NCBI GenBank assembly: GCA_963971575.1
Contig: OZ020616.1
Location: 52,683,201 to 52,747,200, forward strand
Direction: 5' to 3'
Length of the DNA stretch: 64,000 nt
Source of the DNA: Liopterus haemorrhoidalis
Taxonomy: Eukaryota; Arthropoda; Insecta; Coleoptera; Dytiscidae
Below, one piece after another: positions 1 to 10,376 of the stretch (position 1 is its first letter; every line of letters starts with the position of its first letter). The position numbers were made by a program, and so were the translations under genes. Under the pieces are notes generated by a model. It saw only the letters and a program-made list of their open reading frames with translations, was not told where the DNA came from and made no database searches.

Positions 1-1100
1 AAAACCGAATTGCAGTTATTGCGCTTTATAAATGTAAGATGGAAAAATCAAACATTTTTAAGACGCTACGTCCGCTCGGCATTAATCGAATGTTTGTATA
101 TCGGTGCATTAAATTGTTTGAAGAAACTGGGGACATAAAAGACCGAAAAAGATCCGGGCGCCCGGGAACAGTACGCACGCCACAAGCTCTCAAAGCTGTT
201 AAGGTCAGAATAGCAAGAAATCCGTTGCGAAAACAAAAAATTAAGTCCCGCGAAATGAAAATTTCGCGACAATCAATGGCGCGCATTTTGAAAAAAGACT
301 TGAGTCTTGGGGCCTTTAAACGCCGCACTGGACAATTACTAAATGTGCCTCTTAAAAAAAATAGAGTCTAAAAATCGAAAAGCTTGTTAATCAAGTACGC
401 AGAAGACAAACACAAGAAAATACTTTTTATCGACGAGAAAATTTTTACTATACAGGAAAAATTCTACAAACAAAATGACAGGGTTTATGTCAGGTCATCT
501 ACTGAAGCCTCGGAAGTAGTTCCAAGGATAGAAAAAGGACACCACCCAGCTTCAGTGATGGTTTGGTGAGGCGTTTCCTATGATGGCGTAACTGACCTTC
601 ATTTTTGTGAAAAAGGGGTGAAAACATCAGTTAGAGTCTACCAACAAACGGTCCTGGAAGATGTTGTGAAACCCCTCAATCATACTCTCTTTCAAGATCA
701 GTCATGGACATTCCAGCAGGATTCTGCTCCAGGCCATAAGGCTAAAACAACCCAAACGTGGTTTTTAAACAATGTTACCGATTTTATCGGCGTTGAAGAT
801 TGGCCCACTGCAAGTCAAGATTTGAATCCTTTAGATTACAAGTTATGGACCGTTTTAGAGGACATGGTTTGCCACAAACGATAGCCAAATATTGAATCTC
901 TGAAATAGGCTTTAGCTCGAGCTGTAGCCAATTTTCCCATTGAAGTCGTACGTGCGGCTATCGATGATTGGCCTGTACGACTTAAGGCTTGCATTAAAGC
1001 CAAAGGTGGTCATTTTGAATAATTATACCAATTATGAAAAACTTATGTATAAGTACAAATGTCAATAAAATTTGGCAAAAAACTTAATTGTAGTTTTCAT
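1..1100 (+). pseudogene. DD37D (maT-like) mariner transposase, decayed
   Basis: Remnant of a Tc1/mariner transposase, the nuclear enzyme that cuts and pastes its own element. The N-terminal reading frame (39-371) looks like the paired helix-turn-helix DNA-binding region, with a GRPG-type hinge. The catalytic core follows in pieces: first Asp in ILFIDEK (about 435), second in QQDSAPGHKAK (about 718), third in LNPLDYKLW (about 835). I count 37 residues between the second and third Asp, which fits the DD37D maT group. In-frame stops (VW* near 568, KR* near 882 and one after ESLK) and a frame break near 371 kill it. Coding similarity ends near 1021 at GGHFE-stop. The left end lies outside the window, so the inverted repeats cannot be compared. 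Confidence 0.85.
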
Positions 1101-1150
1101 TTTATTTCATAAAATATTTGTAACAGTATTTATGTCCCTACTAGGTATAA

Positions 1151-1366
1151 TCAAGATGACATATGGACAAAGAAGATTCTAGATTGGAGACCAAGAGATA
1201 CCAACAGAACCAGAGGAAGACCCCCAATTAGGTGGACGGATGACGTAAAGAGAGTTGCGGGGAACTGAAAATTTAAAGCAAAAGATCGTTCCGAATGAAA
1301 AAAGCTTAGCTCTACGAGCAGCAGTGAGCAAGAAAGACTGACTAATATGAATGATGAATAATATAA
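1151..1366 (+). pseudogene. 3' end of an RTE-like non-LTR retrotransposon
   Basis: The translation shows the C-terminal tail common to insect endonuclease/reverse transcriptase elements: WRPRDTNRTRGRPP, then RWTDDVKRVAG, then a KDRSEWK-like stretch. These residues follow the RT and thumb in intact elements. Only the last 60 or so codons and a short 3' UTR ending in ATGAATGATGAATAAT-like sequence remain. This is a typical 5'-truncated copy left by target-primed reverse transcription. It abuts the tail of a second retrotransposon in the opposite orientation. The clade (RTE-like) is inferred from this tail motif alone. Confidence 0.7.
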
Positions 1367-2366
1367 TTTATTTATTTATTTATTTGGAGGAAAAAAATGA
1401 GACGAATCCAGTGAATTGTTCACATAATTACACAATATTAGAAATTAGTTATACATCAGTATCCGTACATGAAATAGTTTTTGAAATATAATAACGATTT
1501 GTAATCAGTATAAATTAAAATAGAACATAGTTACACAAAATACGAAAAAAAATAATTTAATTTAAATTAGTGCACATAATGAATTATAATTTCTATGCTA
1601 TATCACTGTCCGTACAACTGGTACAGGCCCAGAGAGAAGGGGAGATAGAAGAGCCATGTGGTCCGGGCCCCAGCGATTTACTTACGCTCGCGAAACGGAG
1701 GAATGTAGAGCCTCCAAAATGTTATTTGGCCCGGGCCCCATTAAAATTCTCTCAGGGCCTGAACAGGGATATACAAACATCGCGAAATTTGGCCTTTGTG
1801 TAATTGAAGATGTCGGTATTCCTGAATGTTTGATTATATGTTGATACGAGCTTAATAATTGGTGAGTTATTATGCGAGTTAGTATTGCATTTTGTCTGGC
1901 TTAACAACAATGGGTTTCTTGTATTGTACGTGGGTATGTGATAGCCTAGCAAATTCAATGATTCGCTAGATGTAGCGACATTATTTACTATTTTGTACAG
2001 CATTAGCATGTCACTTAACGTCCGTCTGTCCTTTAATGATAACAGATTGAATGTAACACAGGATTCGGTATAGTTAACAAAAGGTATGTCACATCTATAC
2101 GCAATATATTTTAAAGCTTTCTTCTGTATATTTTTAAGCTGTGTTACATATTTATTATAGCCAGGGTTCCAAACTACAGCACAGAAATTCAAAATACTAG
2201 AAACGTACGCGACGTACAGCGATTTTACTGCAAGCTGAGACTTAAAATTTACAGTTGAACGCATTAAAAAACCCAAAATTTTCCAGGATTTTGCAGCAAT
2301 ATATAAAGCAATGTGAGGTTTGAATAATAATAATATAATACTACATCTCAATAAAGCCCTTGCCAT
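1367..2366 (-). pseudogene. C-terminal fragment of a jockey/CR1-like reverse transcriptase
   Basis: A 204-codon open frame (1752-2366) matches the region after the RT palm in jockey/CR1-like elements: LGFLMRST, then SLYVAYVSSILNFCAVVWNP, then a region of the type QLKNIQKKALKYI. The catalytic YxDD region is missing, so this is a 5'-truncated copy. The 3' UTR runs leftward to a (TTTA)n tail at 1367-1385, which marks the 3' terminus. The frame ends in LFRP-stop, and the last residues and stop are supplied by a MITE inserted at 1624-1761. The original C-terminus has therefore been replaced. Confidence 0.8.
1624..1761. mobile_element. 138 bp hAT-like MITE
   Basis: The inverted termini are CAGGCCC-A-GAGAGAA on the left and its complement CAGGCCC-T-GAGAGAA on the right, 14 of 15 matching. 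The flanking octamers AACTGGTA and AACAGGGA agree at 6 of 8 positions, which fits a decayed 8 bp hAT target duplication. The interior is GC-rich with two GGGCCC-type blocks and no coding sequence. It sits in the 3' end of the RT fragment and supplies that frame's stop codon. Confidence 0.65.
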
Positions 2367-2489
2367 AATTGATGATATTTTTAATGATTCCCATTTTTTG
2401 TTTGTGTTGTGCTTGTTCTTTCTAGTTTCTTATTTTACTGCTAAATCTTTTTCACCGTTTTAAACCACCTTTCTGCTGGACATCCTCTT

Positions 2490-2800
2490 CTCCTTTAGTC
2501 AGGTTGTTCTCTTTTGAAAATCTTTTTTGCTTCTCTGTCATTCCATAGTTGATCAAGATGCCCTATCCTCCTCAGTCTATGTTGTTTTGCCGTTTCTACT
2601 ATACTCCTGTCTCCAAATAGTTCCGTTACTTCATCATTTGTCCTTCTTATCCAAATATCGCCAACCCTTTTACCACCAATAATTTTTCTTTCCCATATTC
2701 CTAGTTTATTTTGATTGTTCTCATTCATTACCCAATGTTCACACGCGTATAATACAGTTGGCTTTATAACTTTATTAATTTTCACTTTTGAAGCATTCGA
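2490..2800 (-). pseudogene. RTE-like reverse transcriptase C-terminal fragment
   Basis: The 96-codon frame contains VLYACEHWVM, LGIWERKIIGG and RRTNDEVTELFGD, followed by AKQHRLRRIGHL. This order is the conserved stretch after the RT catalytic domain in insect endonuclease-RT elements: the YGSETW, IWERK, RxxRLRWxGH blocks. No catalytic motif survives. The copy is truncated on both sides. On its upstream side it runs into the Harbinger-like MITE that begins near 2818. Confidence 0.75.
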
Positions 2801-2817
2801 AACGTTTTTTTTCCTTT

Positions 2818-3060
2818 AAGGCCTGGTCTTTCCACCTTGAGGAAAACCTATAAGTAATCTGACAGATAAGGTTATCTGGAAATTAATCTGCCGATTAAAT
2901 GTCAATACTAATCAGTGAATTCAATACGTCTCATTATTCGCTAGATAACTATTCGATAGATAAATTTGTATTGCAAGACGGGAAGGCATTTATTTAGCAG
3001 AGAATGTATTACATAATCCCTTTGGTCTCCTACAAAATTGTTGGAATGCACAATCTTTCG
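2818..3060. mobile_element. Degenerate Harbinger-like MITE (older copy)
   Basis: Starts GGCCTGGTCTTTCCAC after TTTAA and follows, block by block, the 259 bp MITE at 51811-52069, including ATCTGACAGATAAGGTTAT, ATTAATCTGC and the central CGATAGATAAATTTGTAT. The right arm is recognisable to about 3030 and then fades. It is clearly more diverged than the other copy, so it is older. Its right boundary is uncertain. Confidence 0.65.
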
Positions 3061-3419
3061 GCGACATTTCACACTATTCGGCCTGAAAACAGGCTTGCAA
3101 CCTTTATCAAATTGTAGACCATAGTCAACCAATTCCGAAAAGAAAAAGAAAATTTTGACATCACTTTTCTATTTCAATTATTTATAATGATTCATTTAAA
3201 ATAATAAATCAATGTACAGTGTCGAATTTTGGTTTCTAAAAATTGTTTTAATGTAGCATACTTGACCCATATTCGTAATGAAGGCATAAAAGAAGAATTG
3301 AATCAAGCATGCTGGATAAAATATTGAAAGAAGTGCGAGACCGAGAAAGTCCAAAGAAAAGCGTCAGAACAGACGAAGATTTTTCTCATTTGAAATTTTA
3401 AACTAAATTTAAAAAATTA

Positions 3420-3600
3420 CTATCAAGGAAGGAAAAATGAAATAAGTATCTAGGTCATATCATGAGAGGCAAAAAGAATAATATGCAACAACTTATCACT
3501 CAGGGAAAGATTCTAGGGTAGAAAAGCGTTGGTTGTAAAGAACATCATGGCTGTAGAATCCCAAAGGATAGTTCGGGTGCATATCCATAGATCTATTTTT
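3420..3600 (+). pseudogene. Non-LTR retrotransposon 3' coding scrap
   Basis: The translation reads KYLGHIMRGKKNN, then QQLITQGKILG-stop-KSVGCKEH. In insect endonuclease-RT elements this is the GHIMR...LLxLIIQGKIxGRRxxGRR segment after the RT domain. It holds about 50 codons with an internal stop. Upstream (3290-3420) is lysine-rich and not alignable by eye. Identification rests on this one motif. Confidence 0.6.
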
Positions 3601-4210
3601 TATTATAAATCCTTTAAATGCATAGTCCATTTTTGTTTTGTGTTAAATTTTATGCGTAGATTTTGGTTTTGTATTGTTGTTTTTATGATAGTCGGCTTTA
3701 TTTTGGTTCACATTTTACACTTATCTAAGCTTTTAAAGGATTTTCTGCCCCTGACTCTTGCCATTTATTCCGGTTATGCTTTCTCTTACAATATCGTTCT
3801 TTTTTCTCTTTAATATTTTGAAAAGTTTACATTTATGGGAAGTTTCTTTAGATTTGCAATTTCTCAAGGATTTGCTTTACATTTCAAGGATAATCTTGGT
3901 TATATGATCCACTTTATAGGATTAGTATAAAATATAATCCTTTATTTACGTTTTTATTCATTTTTTTAGATTAAAATATAAATTAAGTTAATCTACAAAT
4001 TTTTCACATCAGACTTTGATTAGTATTTTCGAATTTTTTACAATCGTTGGCAAGCTTTATTGATATATAATAACTAATCTATCTATATTAATTAAATTTG
4101 AGGCTATATCTGTTATTTTTATTTCGGTTTTATATTTGGTTTCTATACGTTTCAGATGATTATGAGACAATATCCACCAAAAAATCAATTATTTGTGCAA
4201 ATGGTGAATT
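3601..4210. other. AT-rich stretch, no gene seen
   Basis: A 94-codon frame at 3529-3813 is hydrophobic and Phe/Val rich, as expected of T-rich DNA read by chance. It matches no family I recognise and begins inside the RT scrap. Nothing else is supported here. Confidence 0.6.
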
Positions 4211-5090
4211 AGAAAAAAACACAACTAAAAAACGGTTAGAGATAGCGACCTGCGGTTTAAATTTTTGGATTCTCTGTGGTTTATTTAGTCTAGAAAATAA
4301 TTGAGGCCTTACTCGTTTTGCGTACTTTAAAATGATGACAAATTTTAAAATGGCGCGATTTATAGAAATTTTCATTTTCGAATGGACGTATCTCAAAAAT
4401 GAAATGCGATAAAGACCTGCGGTTGAAATTTTTGAAATCTTGAGGCCCTAATTGACTTGTTACCATATTTTGAGAAAAAAAAAAATTTTGAAAATTTTTC
4501 ATGAGGATTTTAAAATTTTTTTGTTGTAAATTTTGATAAATCCTAACTAAAAAATGGTTAAACATAAAAATATGCGGTTTAAATTTTTAAAATTCTACTA
4601 CATTGTTTATTCTGAGAAAAAAATTTGGCTTTAATAAACCTTTTATTAAGTTTGGTATGGACAGTAATCCAAAACCCTTGAAAATGGCAAAAAACCGGAA
4701 AAATCGTAAGGGGTACCCCTTAAAAAAATTGTGATTTTGAAGCAAAAAATTTTTGTGTCCGATTTTATTGAAAATTGGTACAAATATGTATTTTTGGTCA
4801 TAGATCAACAAAATTTGGTCCATTTTGAAGTCTGGGCAAAAGTTTTGGGATGATAGGCAAAAAACTGACCCAAATCGGCACTAATCCAAAAACTAGGAAA
4901 GCATGATTTTTTTAATAATTTTTTTATAATCCTCACTTCAAAATAAGCTTAAAATTATATTTTGGCTAAAATCAAACGCAAAAAATTTTTGATCAAAATT
5001 TCAAGAAAAAAGTATTTTTGAATTATGTTGGAAAATGGTATAATTATACATTTTTAGCCTTAAATCAAACATGTGGTAAATTTTGGCTCA
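4210..5090. repeat. Degenerate long-period tandem repeats
   Basis: The phrase TGCGGTTTAAATTTTT (or TGCGGTTGAAATTTTT) recurs near 4250, 4415 and 4573, each preceded by an AAA(A)CGGTTA/GATA-like stretch, giving three units about 160 bp apart. Further right, GAAAAT(T)GGTA followed by a TATGTATTTTT-like stretch recurs near 4770 and 5031, a 261 bp period. No coding sequence. It may be a diverged satellite or the interior of a large non-coding transposon. Confidence 0.5.
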
Positions 5091-5559
5091 AGCCCGTGCG
5101 TCTATCGAATGGATACGATTGATTCTTTGTTATTTTCCATATTAAAGTATTGTTTTCTGTGCTGTTTTGAGGTTAGAATATAAAATATTTCCTGGCCAGT
5201 CACCAACTAGTACGAGATATTTTTGGAAATATAATTAGTTGTCGAACAAAAACTAAATCAAAATTCAAACTAAAATATATTTATATTATCAATCAGTTAA
5301 TATACTAGTTTTCCATTTTTTGTTATTAAATTTTACTTTAGCCTTTATAAATAATTAATATAACAATATTGTTGAAAATACACGCTTTTCAACTTAGTTT
5401 ATTAAATATATATGTCACACTTATAGTTGACAAATTAATAATTAATGTAATAAATTAATCATAAATTATGCATGAAAATTTATTGTATATTGCGGTATAA
5501 TTAATTAGCGAATAATTAATATGCAGATCAATAATAAACAAATATAGTTTTCAGGGTTA
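5091..5559. other. AT-rich stretch, no feature seen
   Basis: Mostly A/T with many TTAATTAAT-like runs. No open frame longer than background, no clear repeat unit and no RNA gene. Confidence 0.6.
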
Positions 5560-6245
5560 TATTTGTGGGTACATAGTTTTGGTTTGCAGAACTAATAATC
5601 AACATAATTTTTTTATTGTAAAGCAAATGCCAGCAGCAATGATCTCCCAATGGATGATTCCGATTATGTCCCACCATATGCATCACATTGCCTTCTTACT
5701 GTGGGCCCTTTTGCTGTTCCTTTCGGTGTTTCACCAGGAGATACACAAACTTTTTTTGACGTTTTTGAAGAAGAAGTACGATTCATCACGAGTGACAAGA
5801 TTCTTCAAAAATGATTGCTCGTTTCTCTGCAGCAATTTGGTGAAAATTCAAACACGATTTGTTTTGTTGTTGGAGAGTTCGCGAGATACCCATCCAGCTT
5901 TTCCAAGCTTTTTTAGGCGACGAACCAGCTTGGATTGGTCGACATTGAAGTCTTCGGCCAGTAGCTAAGTTATCATGTTATGTTATCGTCCTCTTCCACG
6001 GCTGACCAAAATGCCTGATCGTCAAAATCCGATGACCTTCCTCTTCCTTCATCATCCATAAGACTTGTGTTACCAGATTTGTACTTGTGGAACCATCTTT
6101 CAACTTGTTTTTGCCTGATTGTTCCTTTGCCGAAAAGCTCGTTGAGATCGCGAAATGACTGTGCCGCTTTCCATACTTTCTCGAAGTGGTAGAGCATTAT
6201 ATGACGAACATGAATATGATTTTTGACAGTCATTTTTTGCAACTA
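5560..6245 (-). pseudogene. Mariner transposase fragment, N-terminal to mid catalytic
   Basis: Read on the minus strand, 6242-5973 gives the mariner helix-turn-helix: IRHIMLYHFEKVWKAAQSF in outline, then TIRQKQVERWFHKYKSGN and DDEGRGRSSDFDDQ. The sequence continues, with frame changes, through a linker resembling LAEDFN...LVRRLKKLGK into LLQRNEQSFLKNLVTRDES and a WWD..GIIHWE block near 5690. It then jumps to a stretch (5575-5615) resembling the mariner terminal repeat found at 48704. The catalytic Asp region is thus partly lost by internal deletion. It belongs to the same subfamily as the copy at 48690-49140. Confidence 0.8.
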
Positions 6246-6334
6246 AAAACAGAAGAATATTTGTATAATTATTACATAAAGCAAACGCCATTTTTCAACA
6301 CAAAATAAAAACTCCAAAAATATCGAGAGTAATA

Positions 6335-6500
6335 TTCGTGAATTGCAACAATGCAGGTAAACTGAACGGCAGTCGCGTACAGGCAGAACAGAGCACAAAA
6401 ATTAACACGACACAGATAGTTCGAATGTTATTCAGTAACTAAACTAAAAATAATGTTGGACTGAGAATTCCACATAATTATTAATAATTCACGCGACTGG
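6335..6500 (+). repeat. Interspersed repeat R1, copy 1
   Basis: Shares long blocks with 51225-51430 (opposite strand) and with 8258-8345: ATTCGTGAA(C/T)TGCAACAATGCA, CGCGTACAGGCAGAAC, TTCGAATGTTATT, and AATAATGTTGGACTGAGAA. No coding sequence. It could be part of an LTR or of a non-coding DNA element. The ends are undefined. Confidence 0.6.
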
Positions 6501-6882
6501 GGCTAACACGAGGAGTCGAAGCTTTTTCGAGGAATCGGAAGTCGGAATCAAGAATCGTAAAAACTATCAACTTCCGACGTTTTCATTTAATTTTTTTAAA
6601 CAGACCGACAACGAAAACTAAATAACGATATTACCAAAATTTTTGAAACCACGGAAACGGGATCGAAATTTTGTTTCTTGTTCAAGAATGAAAATGAAAT
6701 TAAAAATAATAAATACCGGTTTTAATTGGTTTTCCTTCATGTTTTCCGGTTTCAAATTTGATACTACTCGTATTAACAGATTTATTCGATGAAGCAGTAA
6801 ATTGTTTTAAATACATGTTTGTTTTTAATCCAATACATGTTAAAATACATGTATAGGTAAAAATACATGAATTAATACATTT
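6501..6882. other. Non-coding, with clustered ATACATG motifs
   Basis: ATACAT(G) occurs repeatedly between 6805 and 6885, spaced irregularly. Such clusters are common in the subterminal regions of hAT elements, but no terminal repeat or target duplication could be placed. Otherwise nothing is recognised. Confidence 0.4.
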
Positions 6883-7095
6883 TTCAATCAATCAGTTGGC
6901 TTTTACAACCCTTAGAGAGTTTTTGCTGCCTCCACAAACTTCTTCCATCTTCCGTGGTCACGCGTTAATCTTCTCCAATTATGGGCATCGATCCTTTGCA
7001 GGTTTTTGTGCACATTGTACATCCATCTTATTCGAGGTCTTCCTCTTGGTCTGTTTGTACCTGAACGCTATCGAATACTCTTCTCACTGACAAGT
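6883..7095 (-). pseudogene. RTE-like retrotransposon 3' end
   Basis: The minus strand encodes TNRPRGRPRIRWMYNVH, then LTRDHGRWKKFVEAAKTL-stop. This is the standard C-terminus of insect RTE-like polyproteins (GRPR.RW...WR..A.DR..WR..VE.AK). The stop is followed by GGTTGTAAAAGCCAACTGAT and a TGATTGATTGA-type tail, as expected for a true 3' end. Everything upstream of about 7095 is missing, a normal 5' truncation. Confidence 0.8.
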
Positions 7096-8257
7096 CGCTG
7101 GGCATTCTGATTTTTTTTTCCTATCTATTTCATATTCTTCTGAATAGTTAGTTAAAATTTTTGGCGCGCTGAAACGTTGGCTATTTGTTTCTTCTTCTGT
7201 TTACTATGTTTATCATGTTTAAGCGGAATTAAACTGGACGATAAATCTTGTTACAAAGATGTCATTAGCCGTCCTAGGTCATGGATTGTGACACCTTGAC
7301 ATTCTGACAGACCTACAGTTGTTTCTACAAAATTTATTTATGTTCGTTGCGTTTTATAATAATGCCTGTCATGAAAATTCAATTGGAAACGAGGCTACCA
7401 CGCAAGTATAAAGAAAGGACGTCAGAATAAAGCTGGATACCAGCACAGTGATTCAAGTAGTACCTACTCGATTAGCCACTTCTTCTCCAACGTTGGCCCA
7501 GTCTTCAAGAAATTCGTCACACGTTAACCGTTTCTGATGCGATTATCTCTTCATTGTCAAAACTCTCCCTATACTACATATATACATACACACATAAAAC
7601 AAAGAAAAATGTAAAAATAGACCATAACATCAAATTATTTCTAAATTGAAATATATTTTTTCCCACTTACTTTTCCGTTAGGCCGTTAGATAAAGTATAT
7701 AATTATATTCGATTTGGACACAATGGCATGTTATCGGTTTATTGTTCATAAAGATTTATTTACTTTAATGACCCTTTGATTAAAAGCCCTGATAAAACAA
7801 CCCCAGTTATTATTTTTTGTAGAGTGATATATAATTATCAAATGTAGGTAGCACCAAGCCAGCCTAATAAATTTTACGTTAATAAATGGAAATATAATTA
7901 AATACCAAATTCTGTATGATTTTTTTACAGTATTTTTAGGGTTAATTCTGATACAATCAGCTTAGAACGAATTATAACAAAAATGAGAGATTTTATGACG
8001 AGGTTAATCAGAATTTTTAGCACTAGAGTGACTGGATTTTTTCGTATCTTTCACGAAATTTAAGTATTTGATGATAGAGGTTTTAAATAAAATAAATTTT
8101 ATTTGCATACTTAATTCCAGATTTTTATTACGAAAACAAACCCGCTTAGATAAAATTTCGTCAATAAATTGCACGACTTTTAATGCAACCAAAAACCGTG
8201 TTGATAGAAACATGCAATGTAAGCAACACATATTGACATAAATTGACATAAAACAAA
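7096..8257. other. No gene recognised
   Basis: AT-rich. TTAGTTAAAATTTTTGGCGC at about 7146 recurs near 38934, followed in both places by GGCTATTTG(T/C)TTCT, so a short repeat end lies here. No open frame is convincing. Confidence 0.5.
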
Positions 8258-8345
8258 CACTAAGACACAAGCCGAATGTTTGCATTCGTGAACTGCAACA
8301 ATGCAGAAGAGATTGCAGTAGGGTCGCTACAGGCTGAGTAGACAA
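8258..8345 (+). repeat. Interspersed repeat R1, copy 2 (short)
   Basis: ACTAAGACAC, CATTCGTGAACTGCAACAAT and GCTACAGGC blocks match the copies at 6335-6500 and, reversed, 51225-51430. It stops within 10 bp of the DD41D element that begins at 8355, so the repeat was probably cut by that insertion. Confidence 0.55.
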
Positions 8346-8354
8346 ATACCATGA

Positions 8355-9860
8355 GTTCAAAAAGAAATTACATAAGGGTTGGCTGTGGAAAAATAAAATA
8401 ATGTTTATTGCAAGCTTTATATAACAATTGAATAACGTTTAGGCACAGCCTTTGTAATGATTAAAATTGGAAATTATTTTAATTTTTTTAATTATATTAT
8501 TTAATGGCCATTAGTTTATACAACCATATTAGCCTGCTAAATACAAATTTATACATTATATACAATAAATACCAATTTATACATTACATACAATATATTT
8601 TTTGATTTCACAGGTACAGAAAAATGAACATAAAAACTAAAGAAGCTGTTCAAAATGACCACCGTTTTCCTGCAGATACAAATTTACTCGTCTTTTCATA
8701 CTATTAAAAGCATTTATAAGAATTTGAGGAGTTATATTGGCACACTGTTCGGTAATTCTGTTTTGCAGTTCCGCGATATTGTTAACAGGAATCTTGTATA
8801 CATTATTTTTTAGATAAGGGAATATAAAGTAATCTAAAATAGTCAAGTCTGGTGATCTAGGTGGAAATTCTGGATTTGAACGTAAACTAATTATTCGATC
8901 GTTAAAAAATTCACAAAGGTAATTGATGGTCTCTTGAGCAGTGTGGGCAGTCGCGCCATCCTCTTGGAAGTAGCCTTGCTGGTGCTTATGAAGCTGATTA
9001 ATAAATTCACGTACAATATTCCGGTATCTCTGAACAGTAACAGTTTCGTGGAAAAATATGGGTCCGATAATACGTCTTCGAGACACAGCAATCCAAAAAC
9101 CAACTTTAACGGGTGAAGGGGAGTTTCACGAAAAGTATGAGGATTTTGACCACTCCATAACCTCATATTTTGTGAACTAATATACCCCGAAATGGTGAAC
9201 CAGGCCTCGTCAGAAAAAAAAAAAAAACGTTAAATTTGACAAATCCTCATTATTAATTAAATTTTGTTGGAACCAGTGGCAATACACAATTCGCCTATTG
9301 TGATCTGCTGGCAGCAACTTATGTAAAGCAAGAATTTTGTATGGGAACAATTTAATTTTTTTTTTTGACAATAGTATGGCAAGTTCCTAATCATAAACCA
9401 GTCCCTTGCGACAGTGTACGTAGTGATGTAGTGGGCTGTTCGTTCATACGTTGACGAACATAATCAACTGTATTTTGAGTACGAACTCTTGGCCTTCCAG
9501 TTCTATCTCTATGAGTAATGCTCCCTGTATCTTGGAAAAAATCAACACATCTTCTAAGTGCGCTGTAAAAATCTCCTTCAAGGAAAGCAATATCTGGAAA
9601 TTGTAGCCGAAATTCCTCTAAACATGACACCGCACTGTAAATCCATTCGCCGTTCACTCGAACACCATTTCGAAAATATGATTCAATCATAAATTTTTTG
9701 TGTTCTATTGTAAAAACCATTATAATTGTAGCTTAATTGAATTTTTAATAGAAACTTATGACACCAACAGTGATGAGAGTTAATTAATTGCCAGTTAAAG
9801 CTTGCAGTACACATTATTTTATTTTTCTACAGCCAACCCTTATGTATCTTCTTTTTGAAC
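8355..9860 (-). mobile_element. DD41D Tc1/mariner element, near full length
   Basis: A 1506 bp element with long inverted ends. Both begin GTTCAAAAAGAA, then TACATAAGGGTTGGCTGT, then (G/A)GAAAAATAAAATAATGT and GCAAGCTTTA. The ends stay similar for about 65 bp. A TA pair sits just outside CATAAGGG on both sides, but the flanking palindrome GTTCAAAAAGAA is shared with the MITE at 59831-60046, so I include it. The interior carries a broken transposase on the minus strand. The left end interrupts repeat R1. Confidence 0.8.
8637..9720 (-). pseudogene. DD41D transposase, frameshifted
   Basis: The N-terminal 110 codons (9720-9391) start MVFTIEHKKFMIESYFRNG and end in the HTH with a GRPRVRTQ hinge. 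A stop after SQGTGL and further frame changes follow. The first Asp is in FSDEAWFTISG (about 9215), next to a run of 14 T on the coding strand that probably caused a slip. The second is in FQEDGATAHTA (about 8955) and the third in DLTILDYF (about 8825). I count 41 residues between the second and third Asp. All three catalytic residues survive, but the gene cannot be translated as one protein. The C-terminus ends NGGHFEQLL-stop. Confidence 0.85.
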
Positions 9861-9876
9861 TTCCGGGGTATAACCA

Positions 9877-10376
9877 ATGACAAAATATATGAGGTATTTA
9901 GCTCGAAAACAAAACTTAACTTTCCATTCATCAACCTATCATTCATTTTTAAACGATTTAAATTACAATACGCTTGAAACTAGAAGAACAAAAAATGATA
10001 TGATCTTATTACATAAAATTATTAATAGTTTAATAGATGTTCAACCATTTATTTCAAATATAAACATATTAGTACCTCAAAGAAATACTAGATCAAAAAA
10101 TACATTTTACATTAATAATTGCAATACAAACTACTGTCAAAATTCACCTCTAAACCGATGCATGTCAGTCTTTAATGAGAAATTTAATGCTATAGACATA
10201 TTTAATAGTTCACTTCCAGATTTTAAATCGAAAATGAATATTATGTTAAACATTACACGTTAAATAAAATAAAATTGTTTCATATTGTATTTAATTATAA
10301 CAACACATTTATTTATATCATCTGATACATTGTACTAATATTCTGTAGATATCTGTAATAATAATAATAATAATAT
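9877..10376 (+). pseudogene. Non-LTR RT C-terminal fragment with (TAA)n tail
   Basis: A 128-codon frame begins with a methionine inside the protein and reads MRYLARKQNLTFHSS, TLETRRTKNDMILLHKIINS, LVPQRNTRSKNTFY and NSPLNRCM, ending LNITR-stop. This is the extreme C-terminus of jockey/CR1-like RTs. A 90 bp AT-rich 3' UTR ends in (TAA)n at about 10357-10376. The 5' portion, including the catalytic core, is missing. The tail meets the tail of the minus-strand element to the right. Confidence 0.75.

Noticed and set aside
3529..3813. Hydrophobic 94-codon frame as a membrane protein
   Set aside because: It begins in a retrotransposon scrap, is T-rich by composition, and matches no family.
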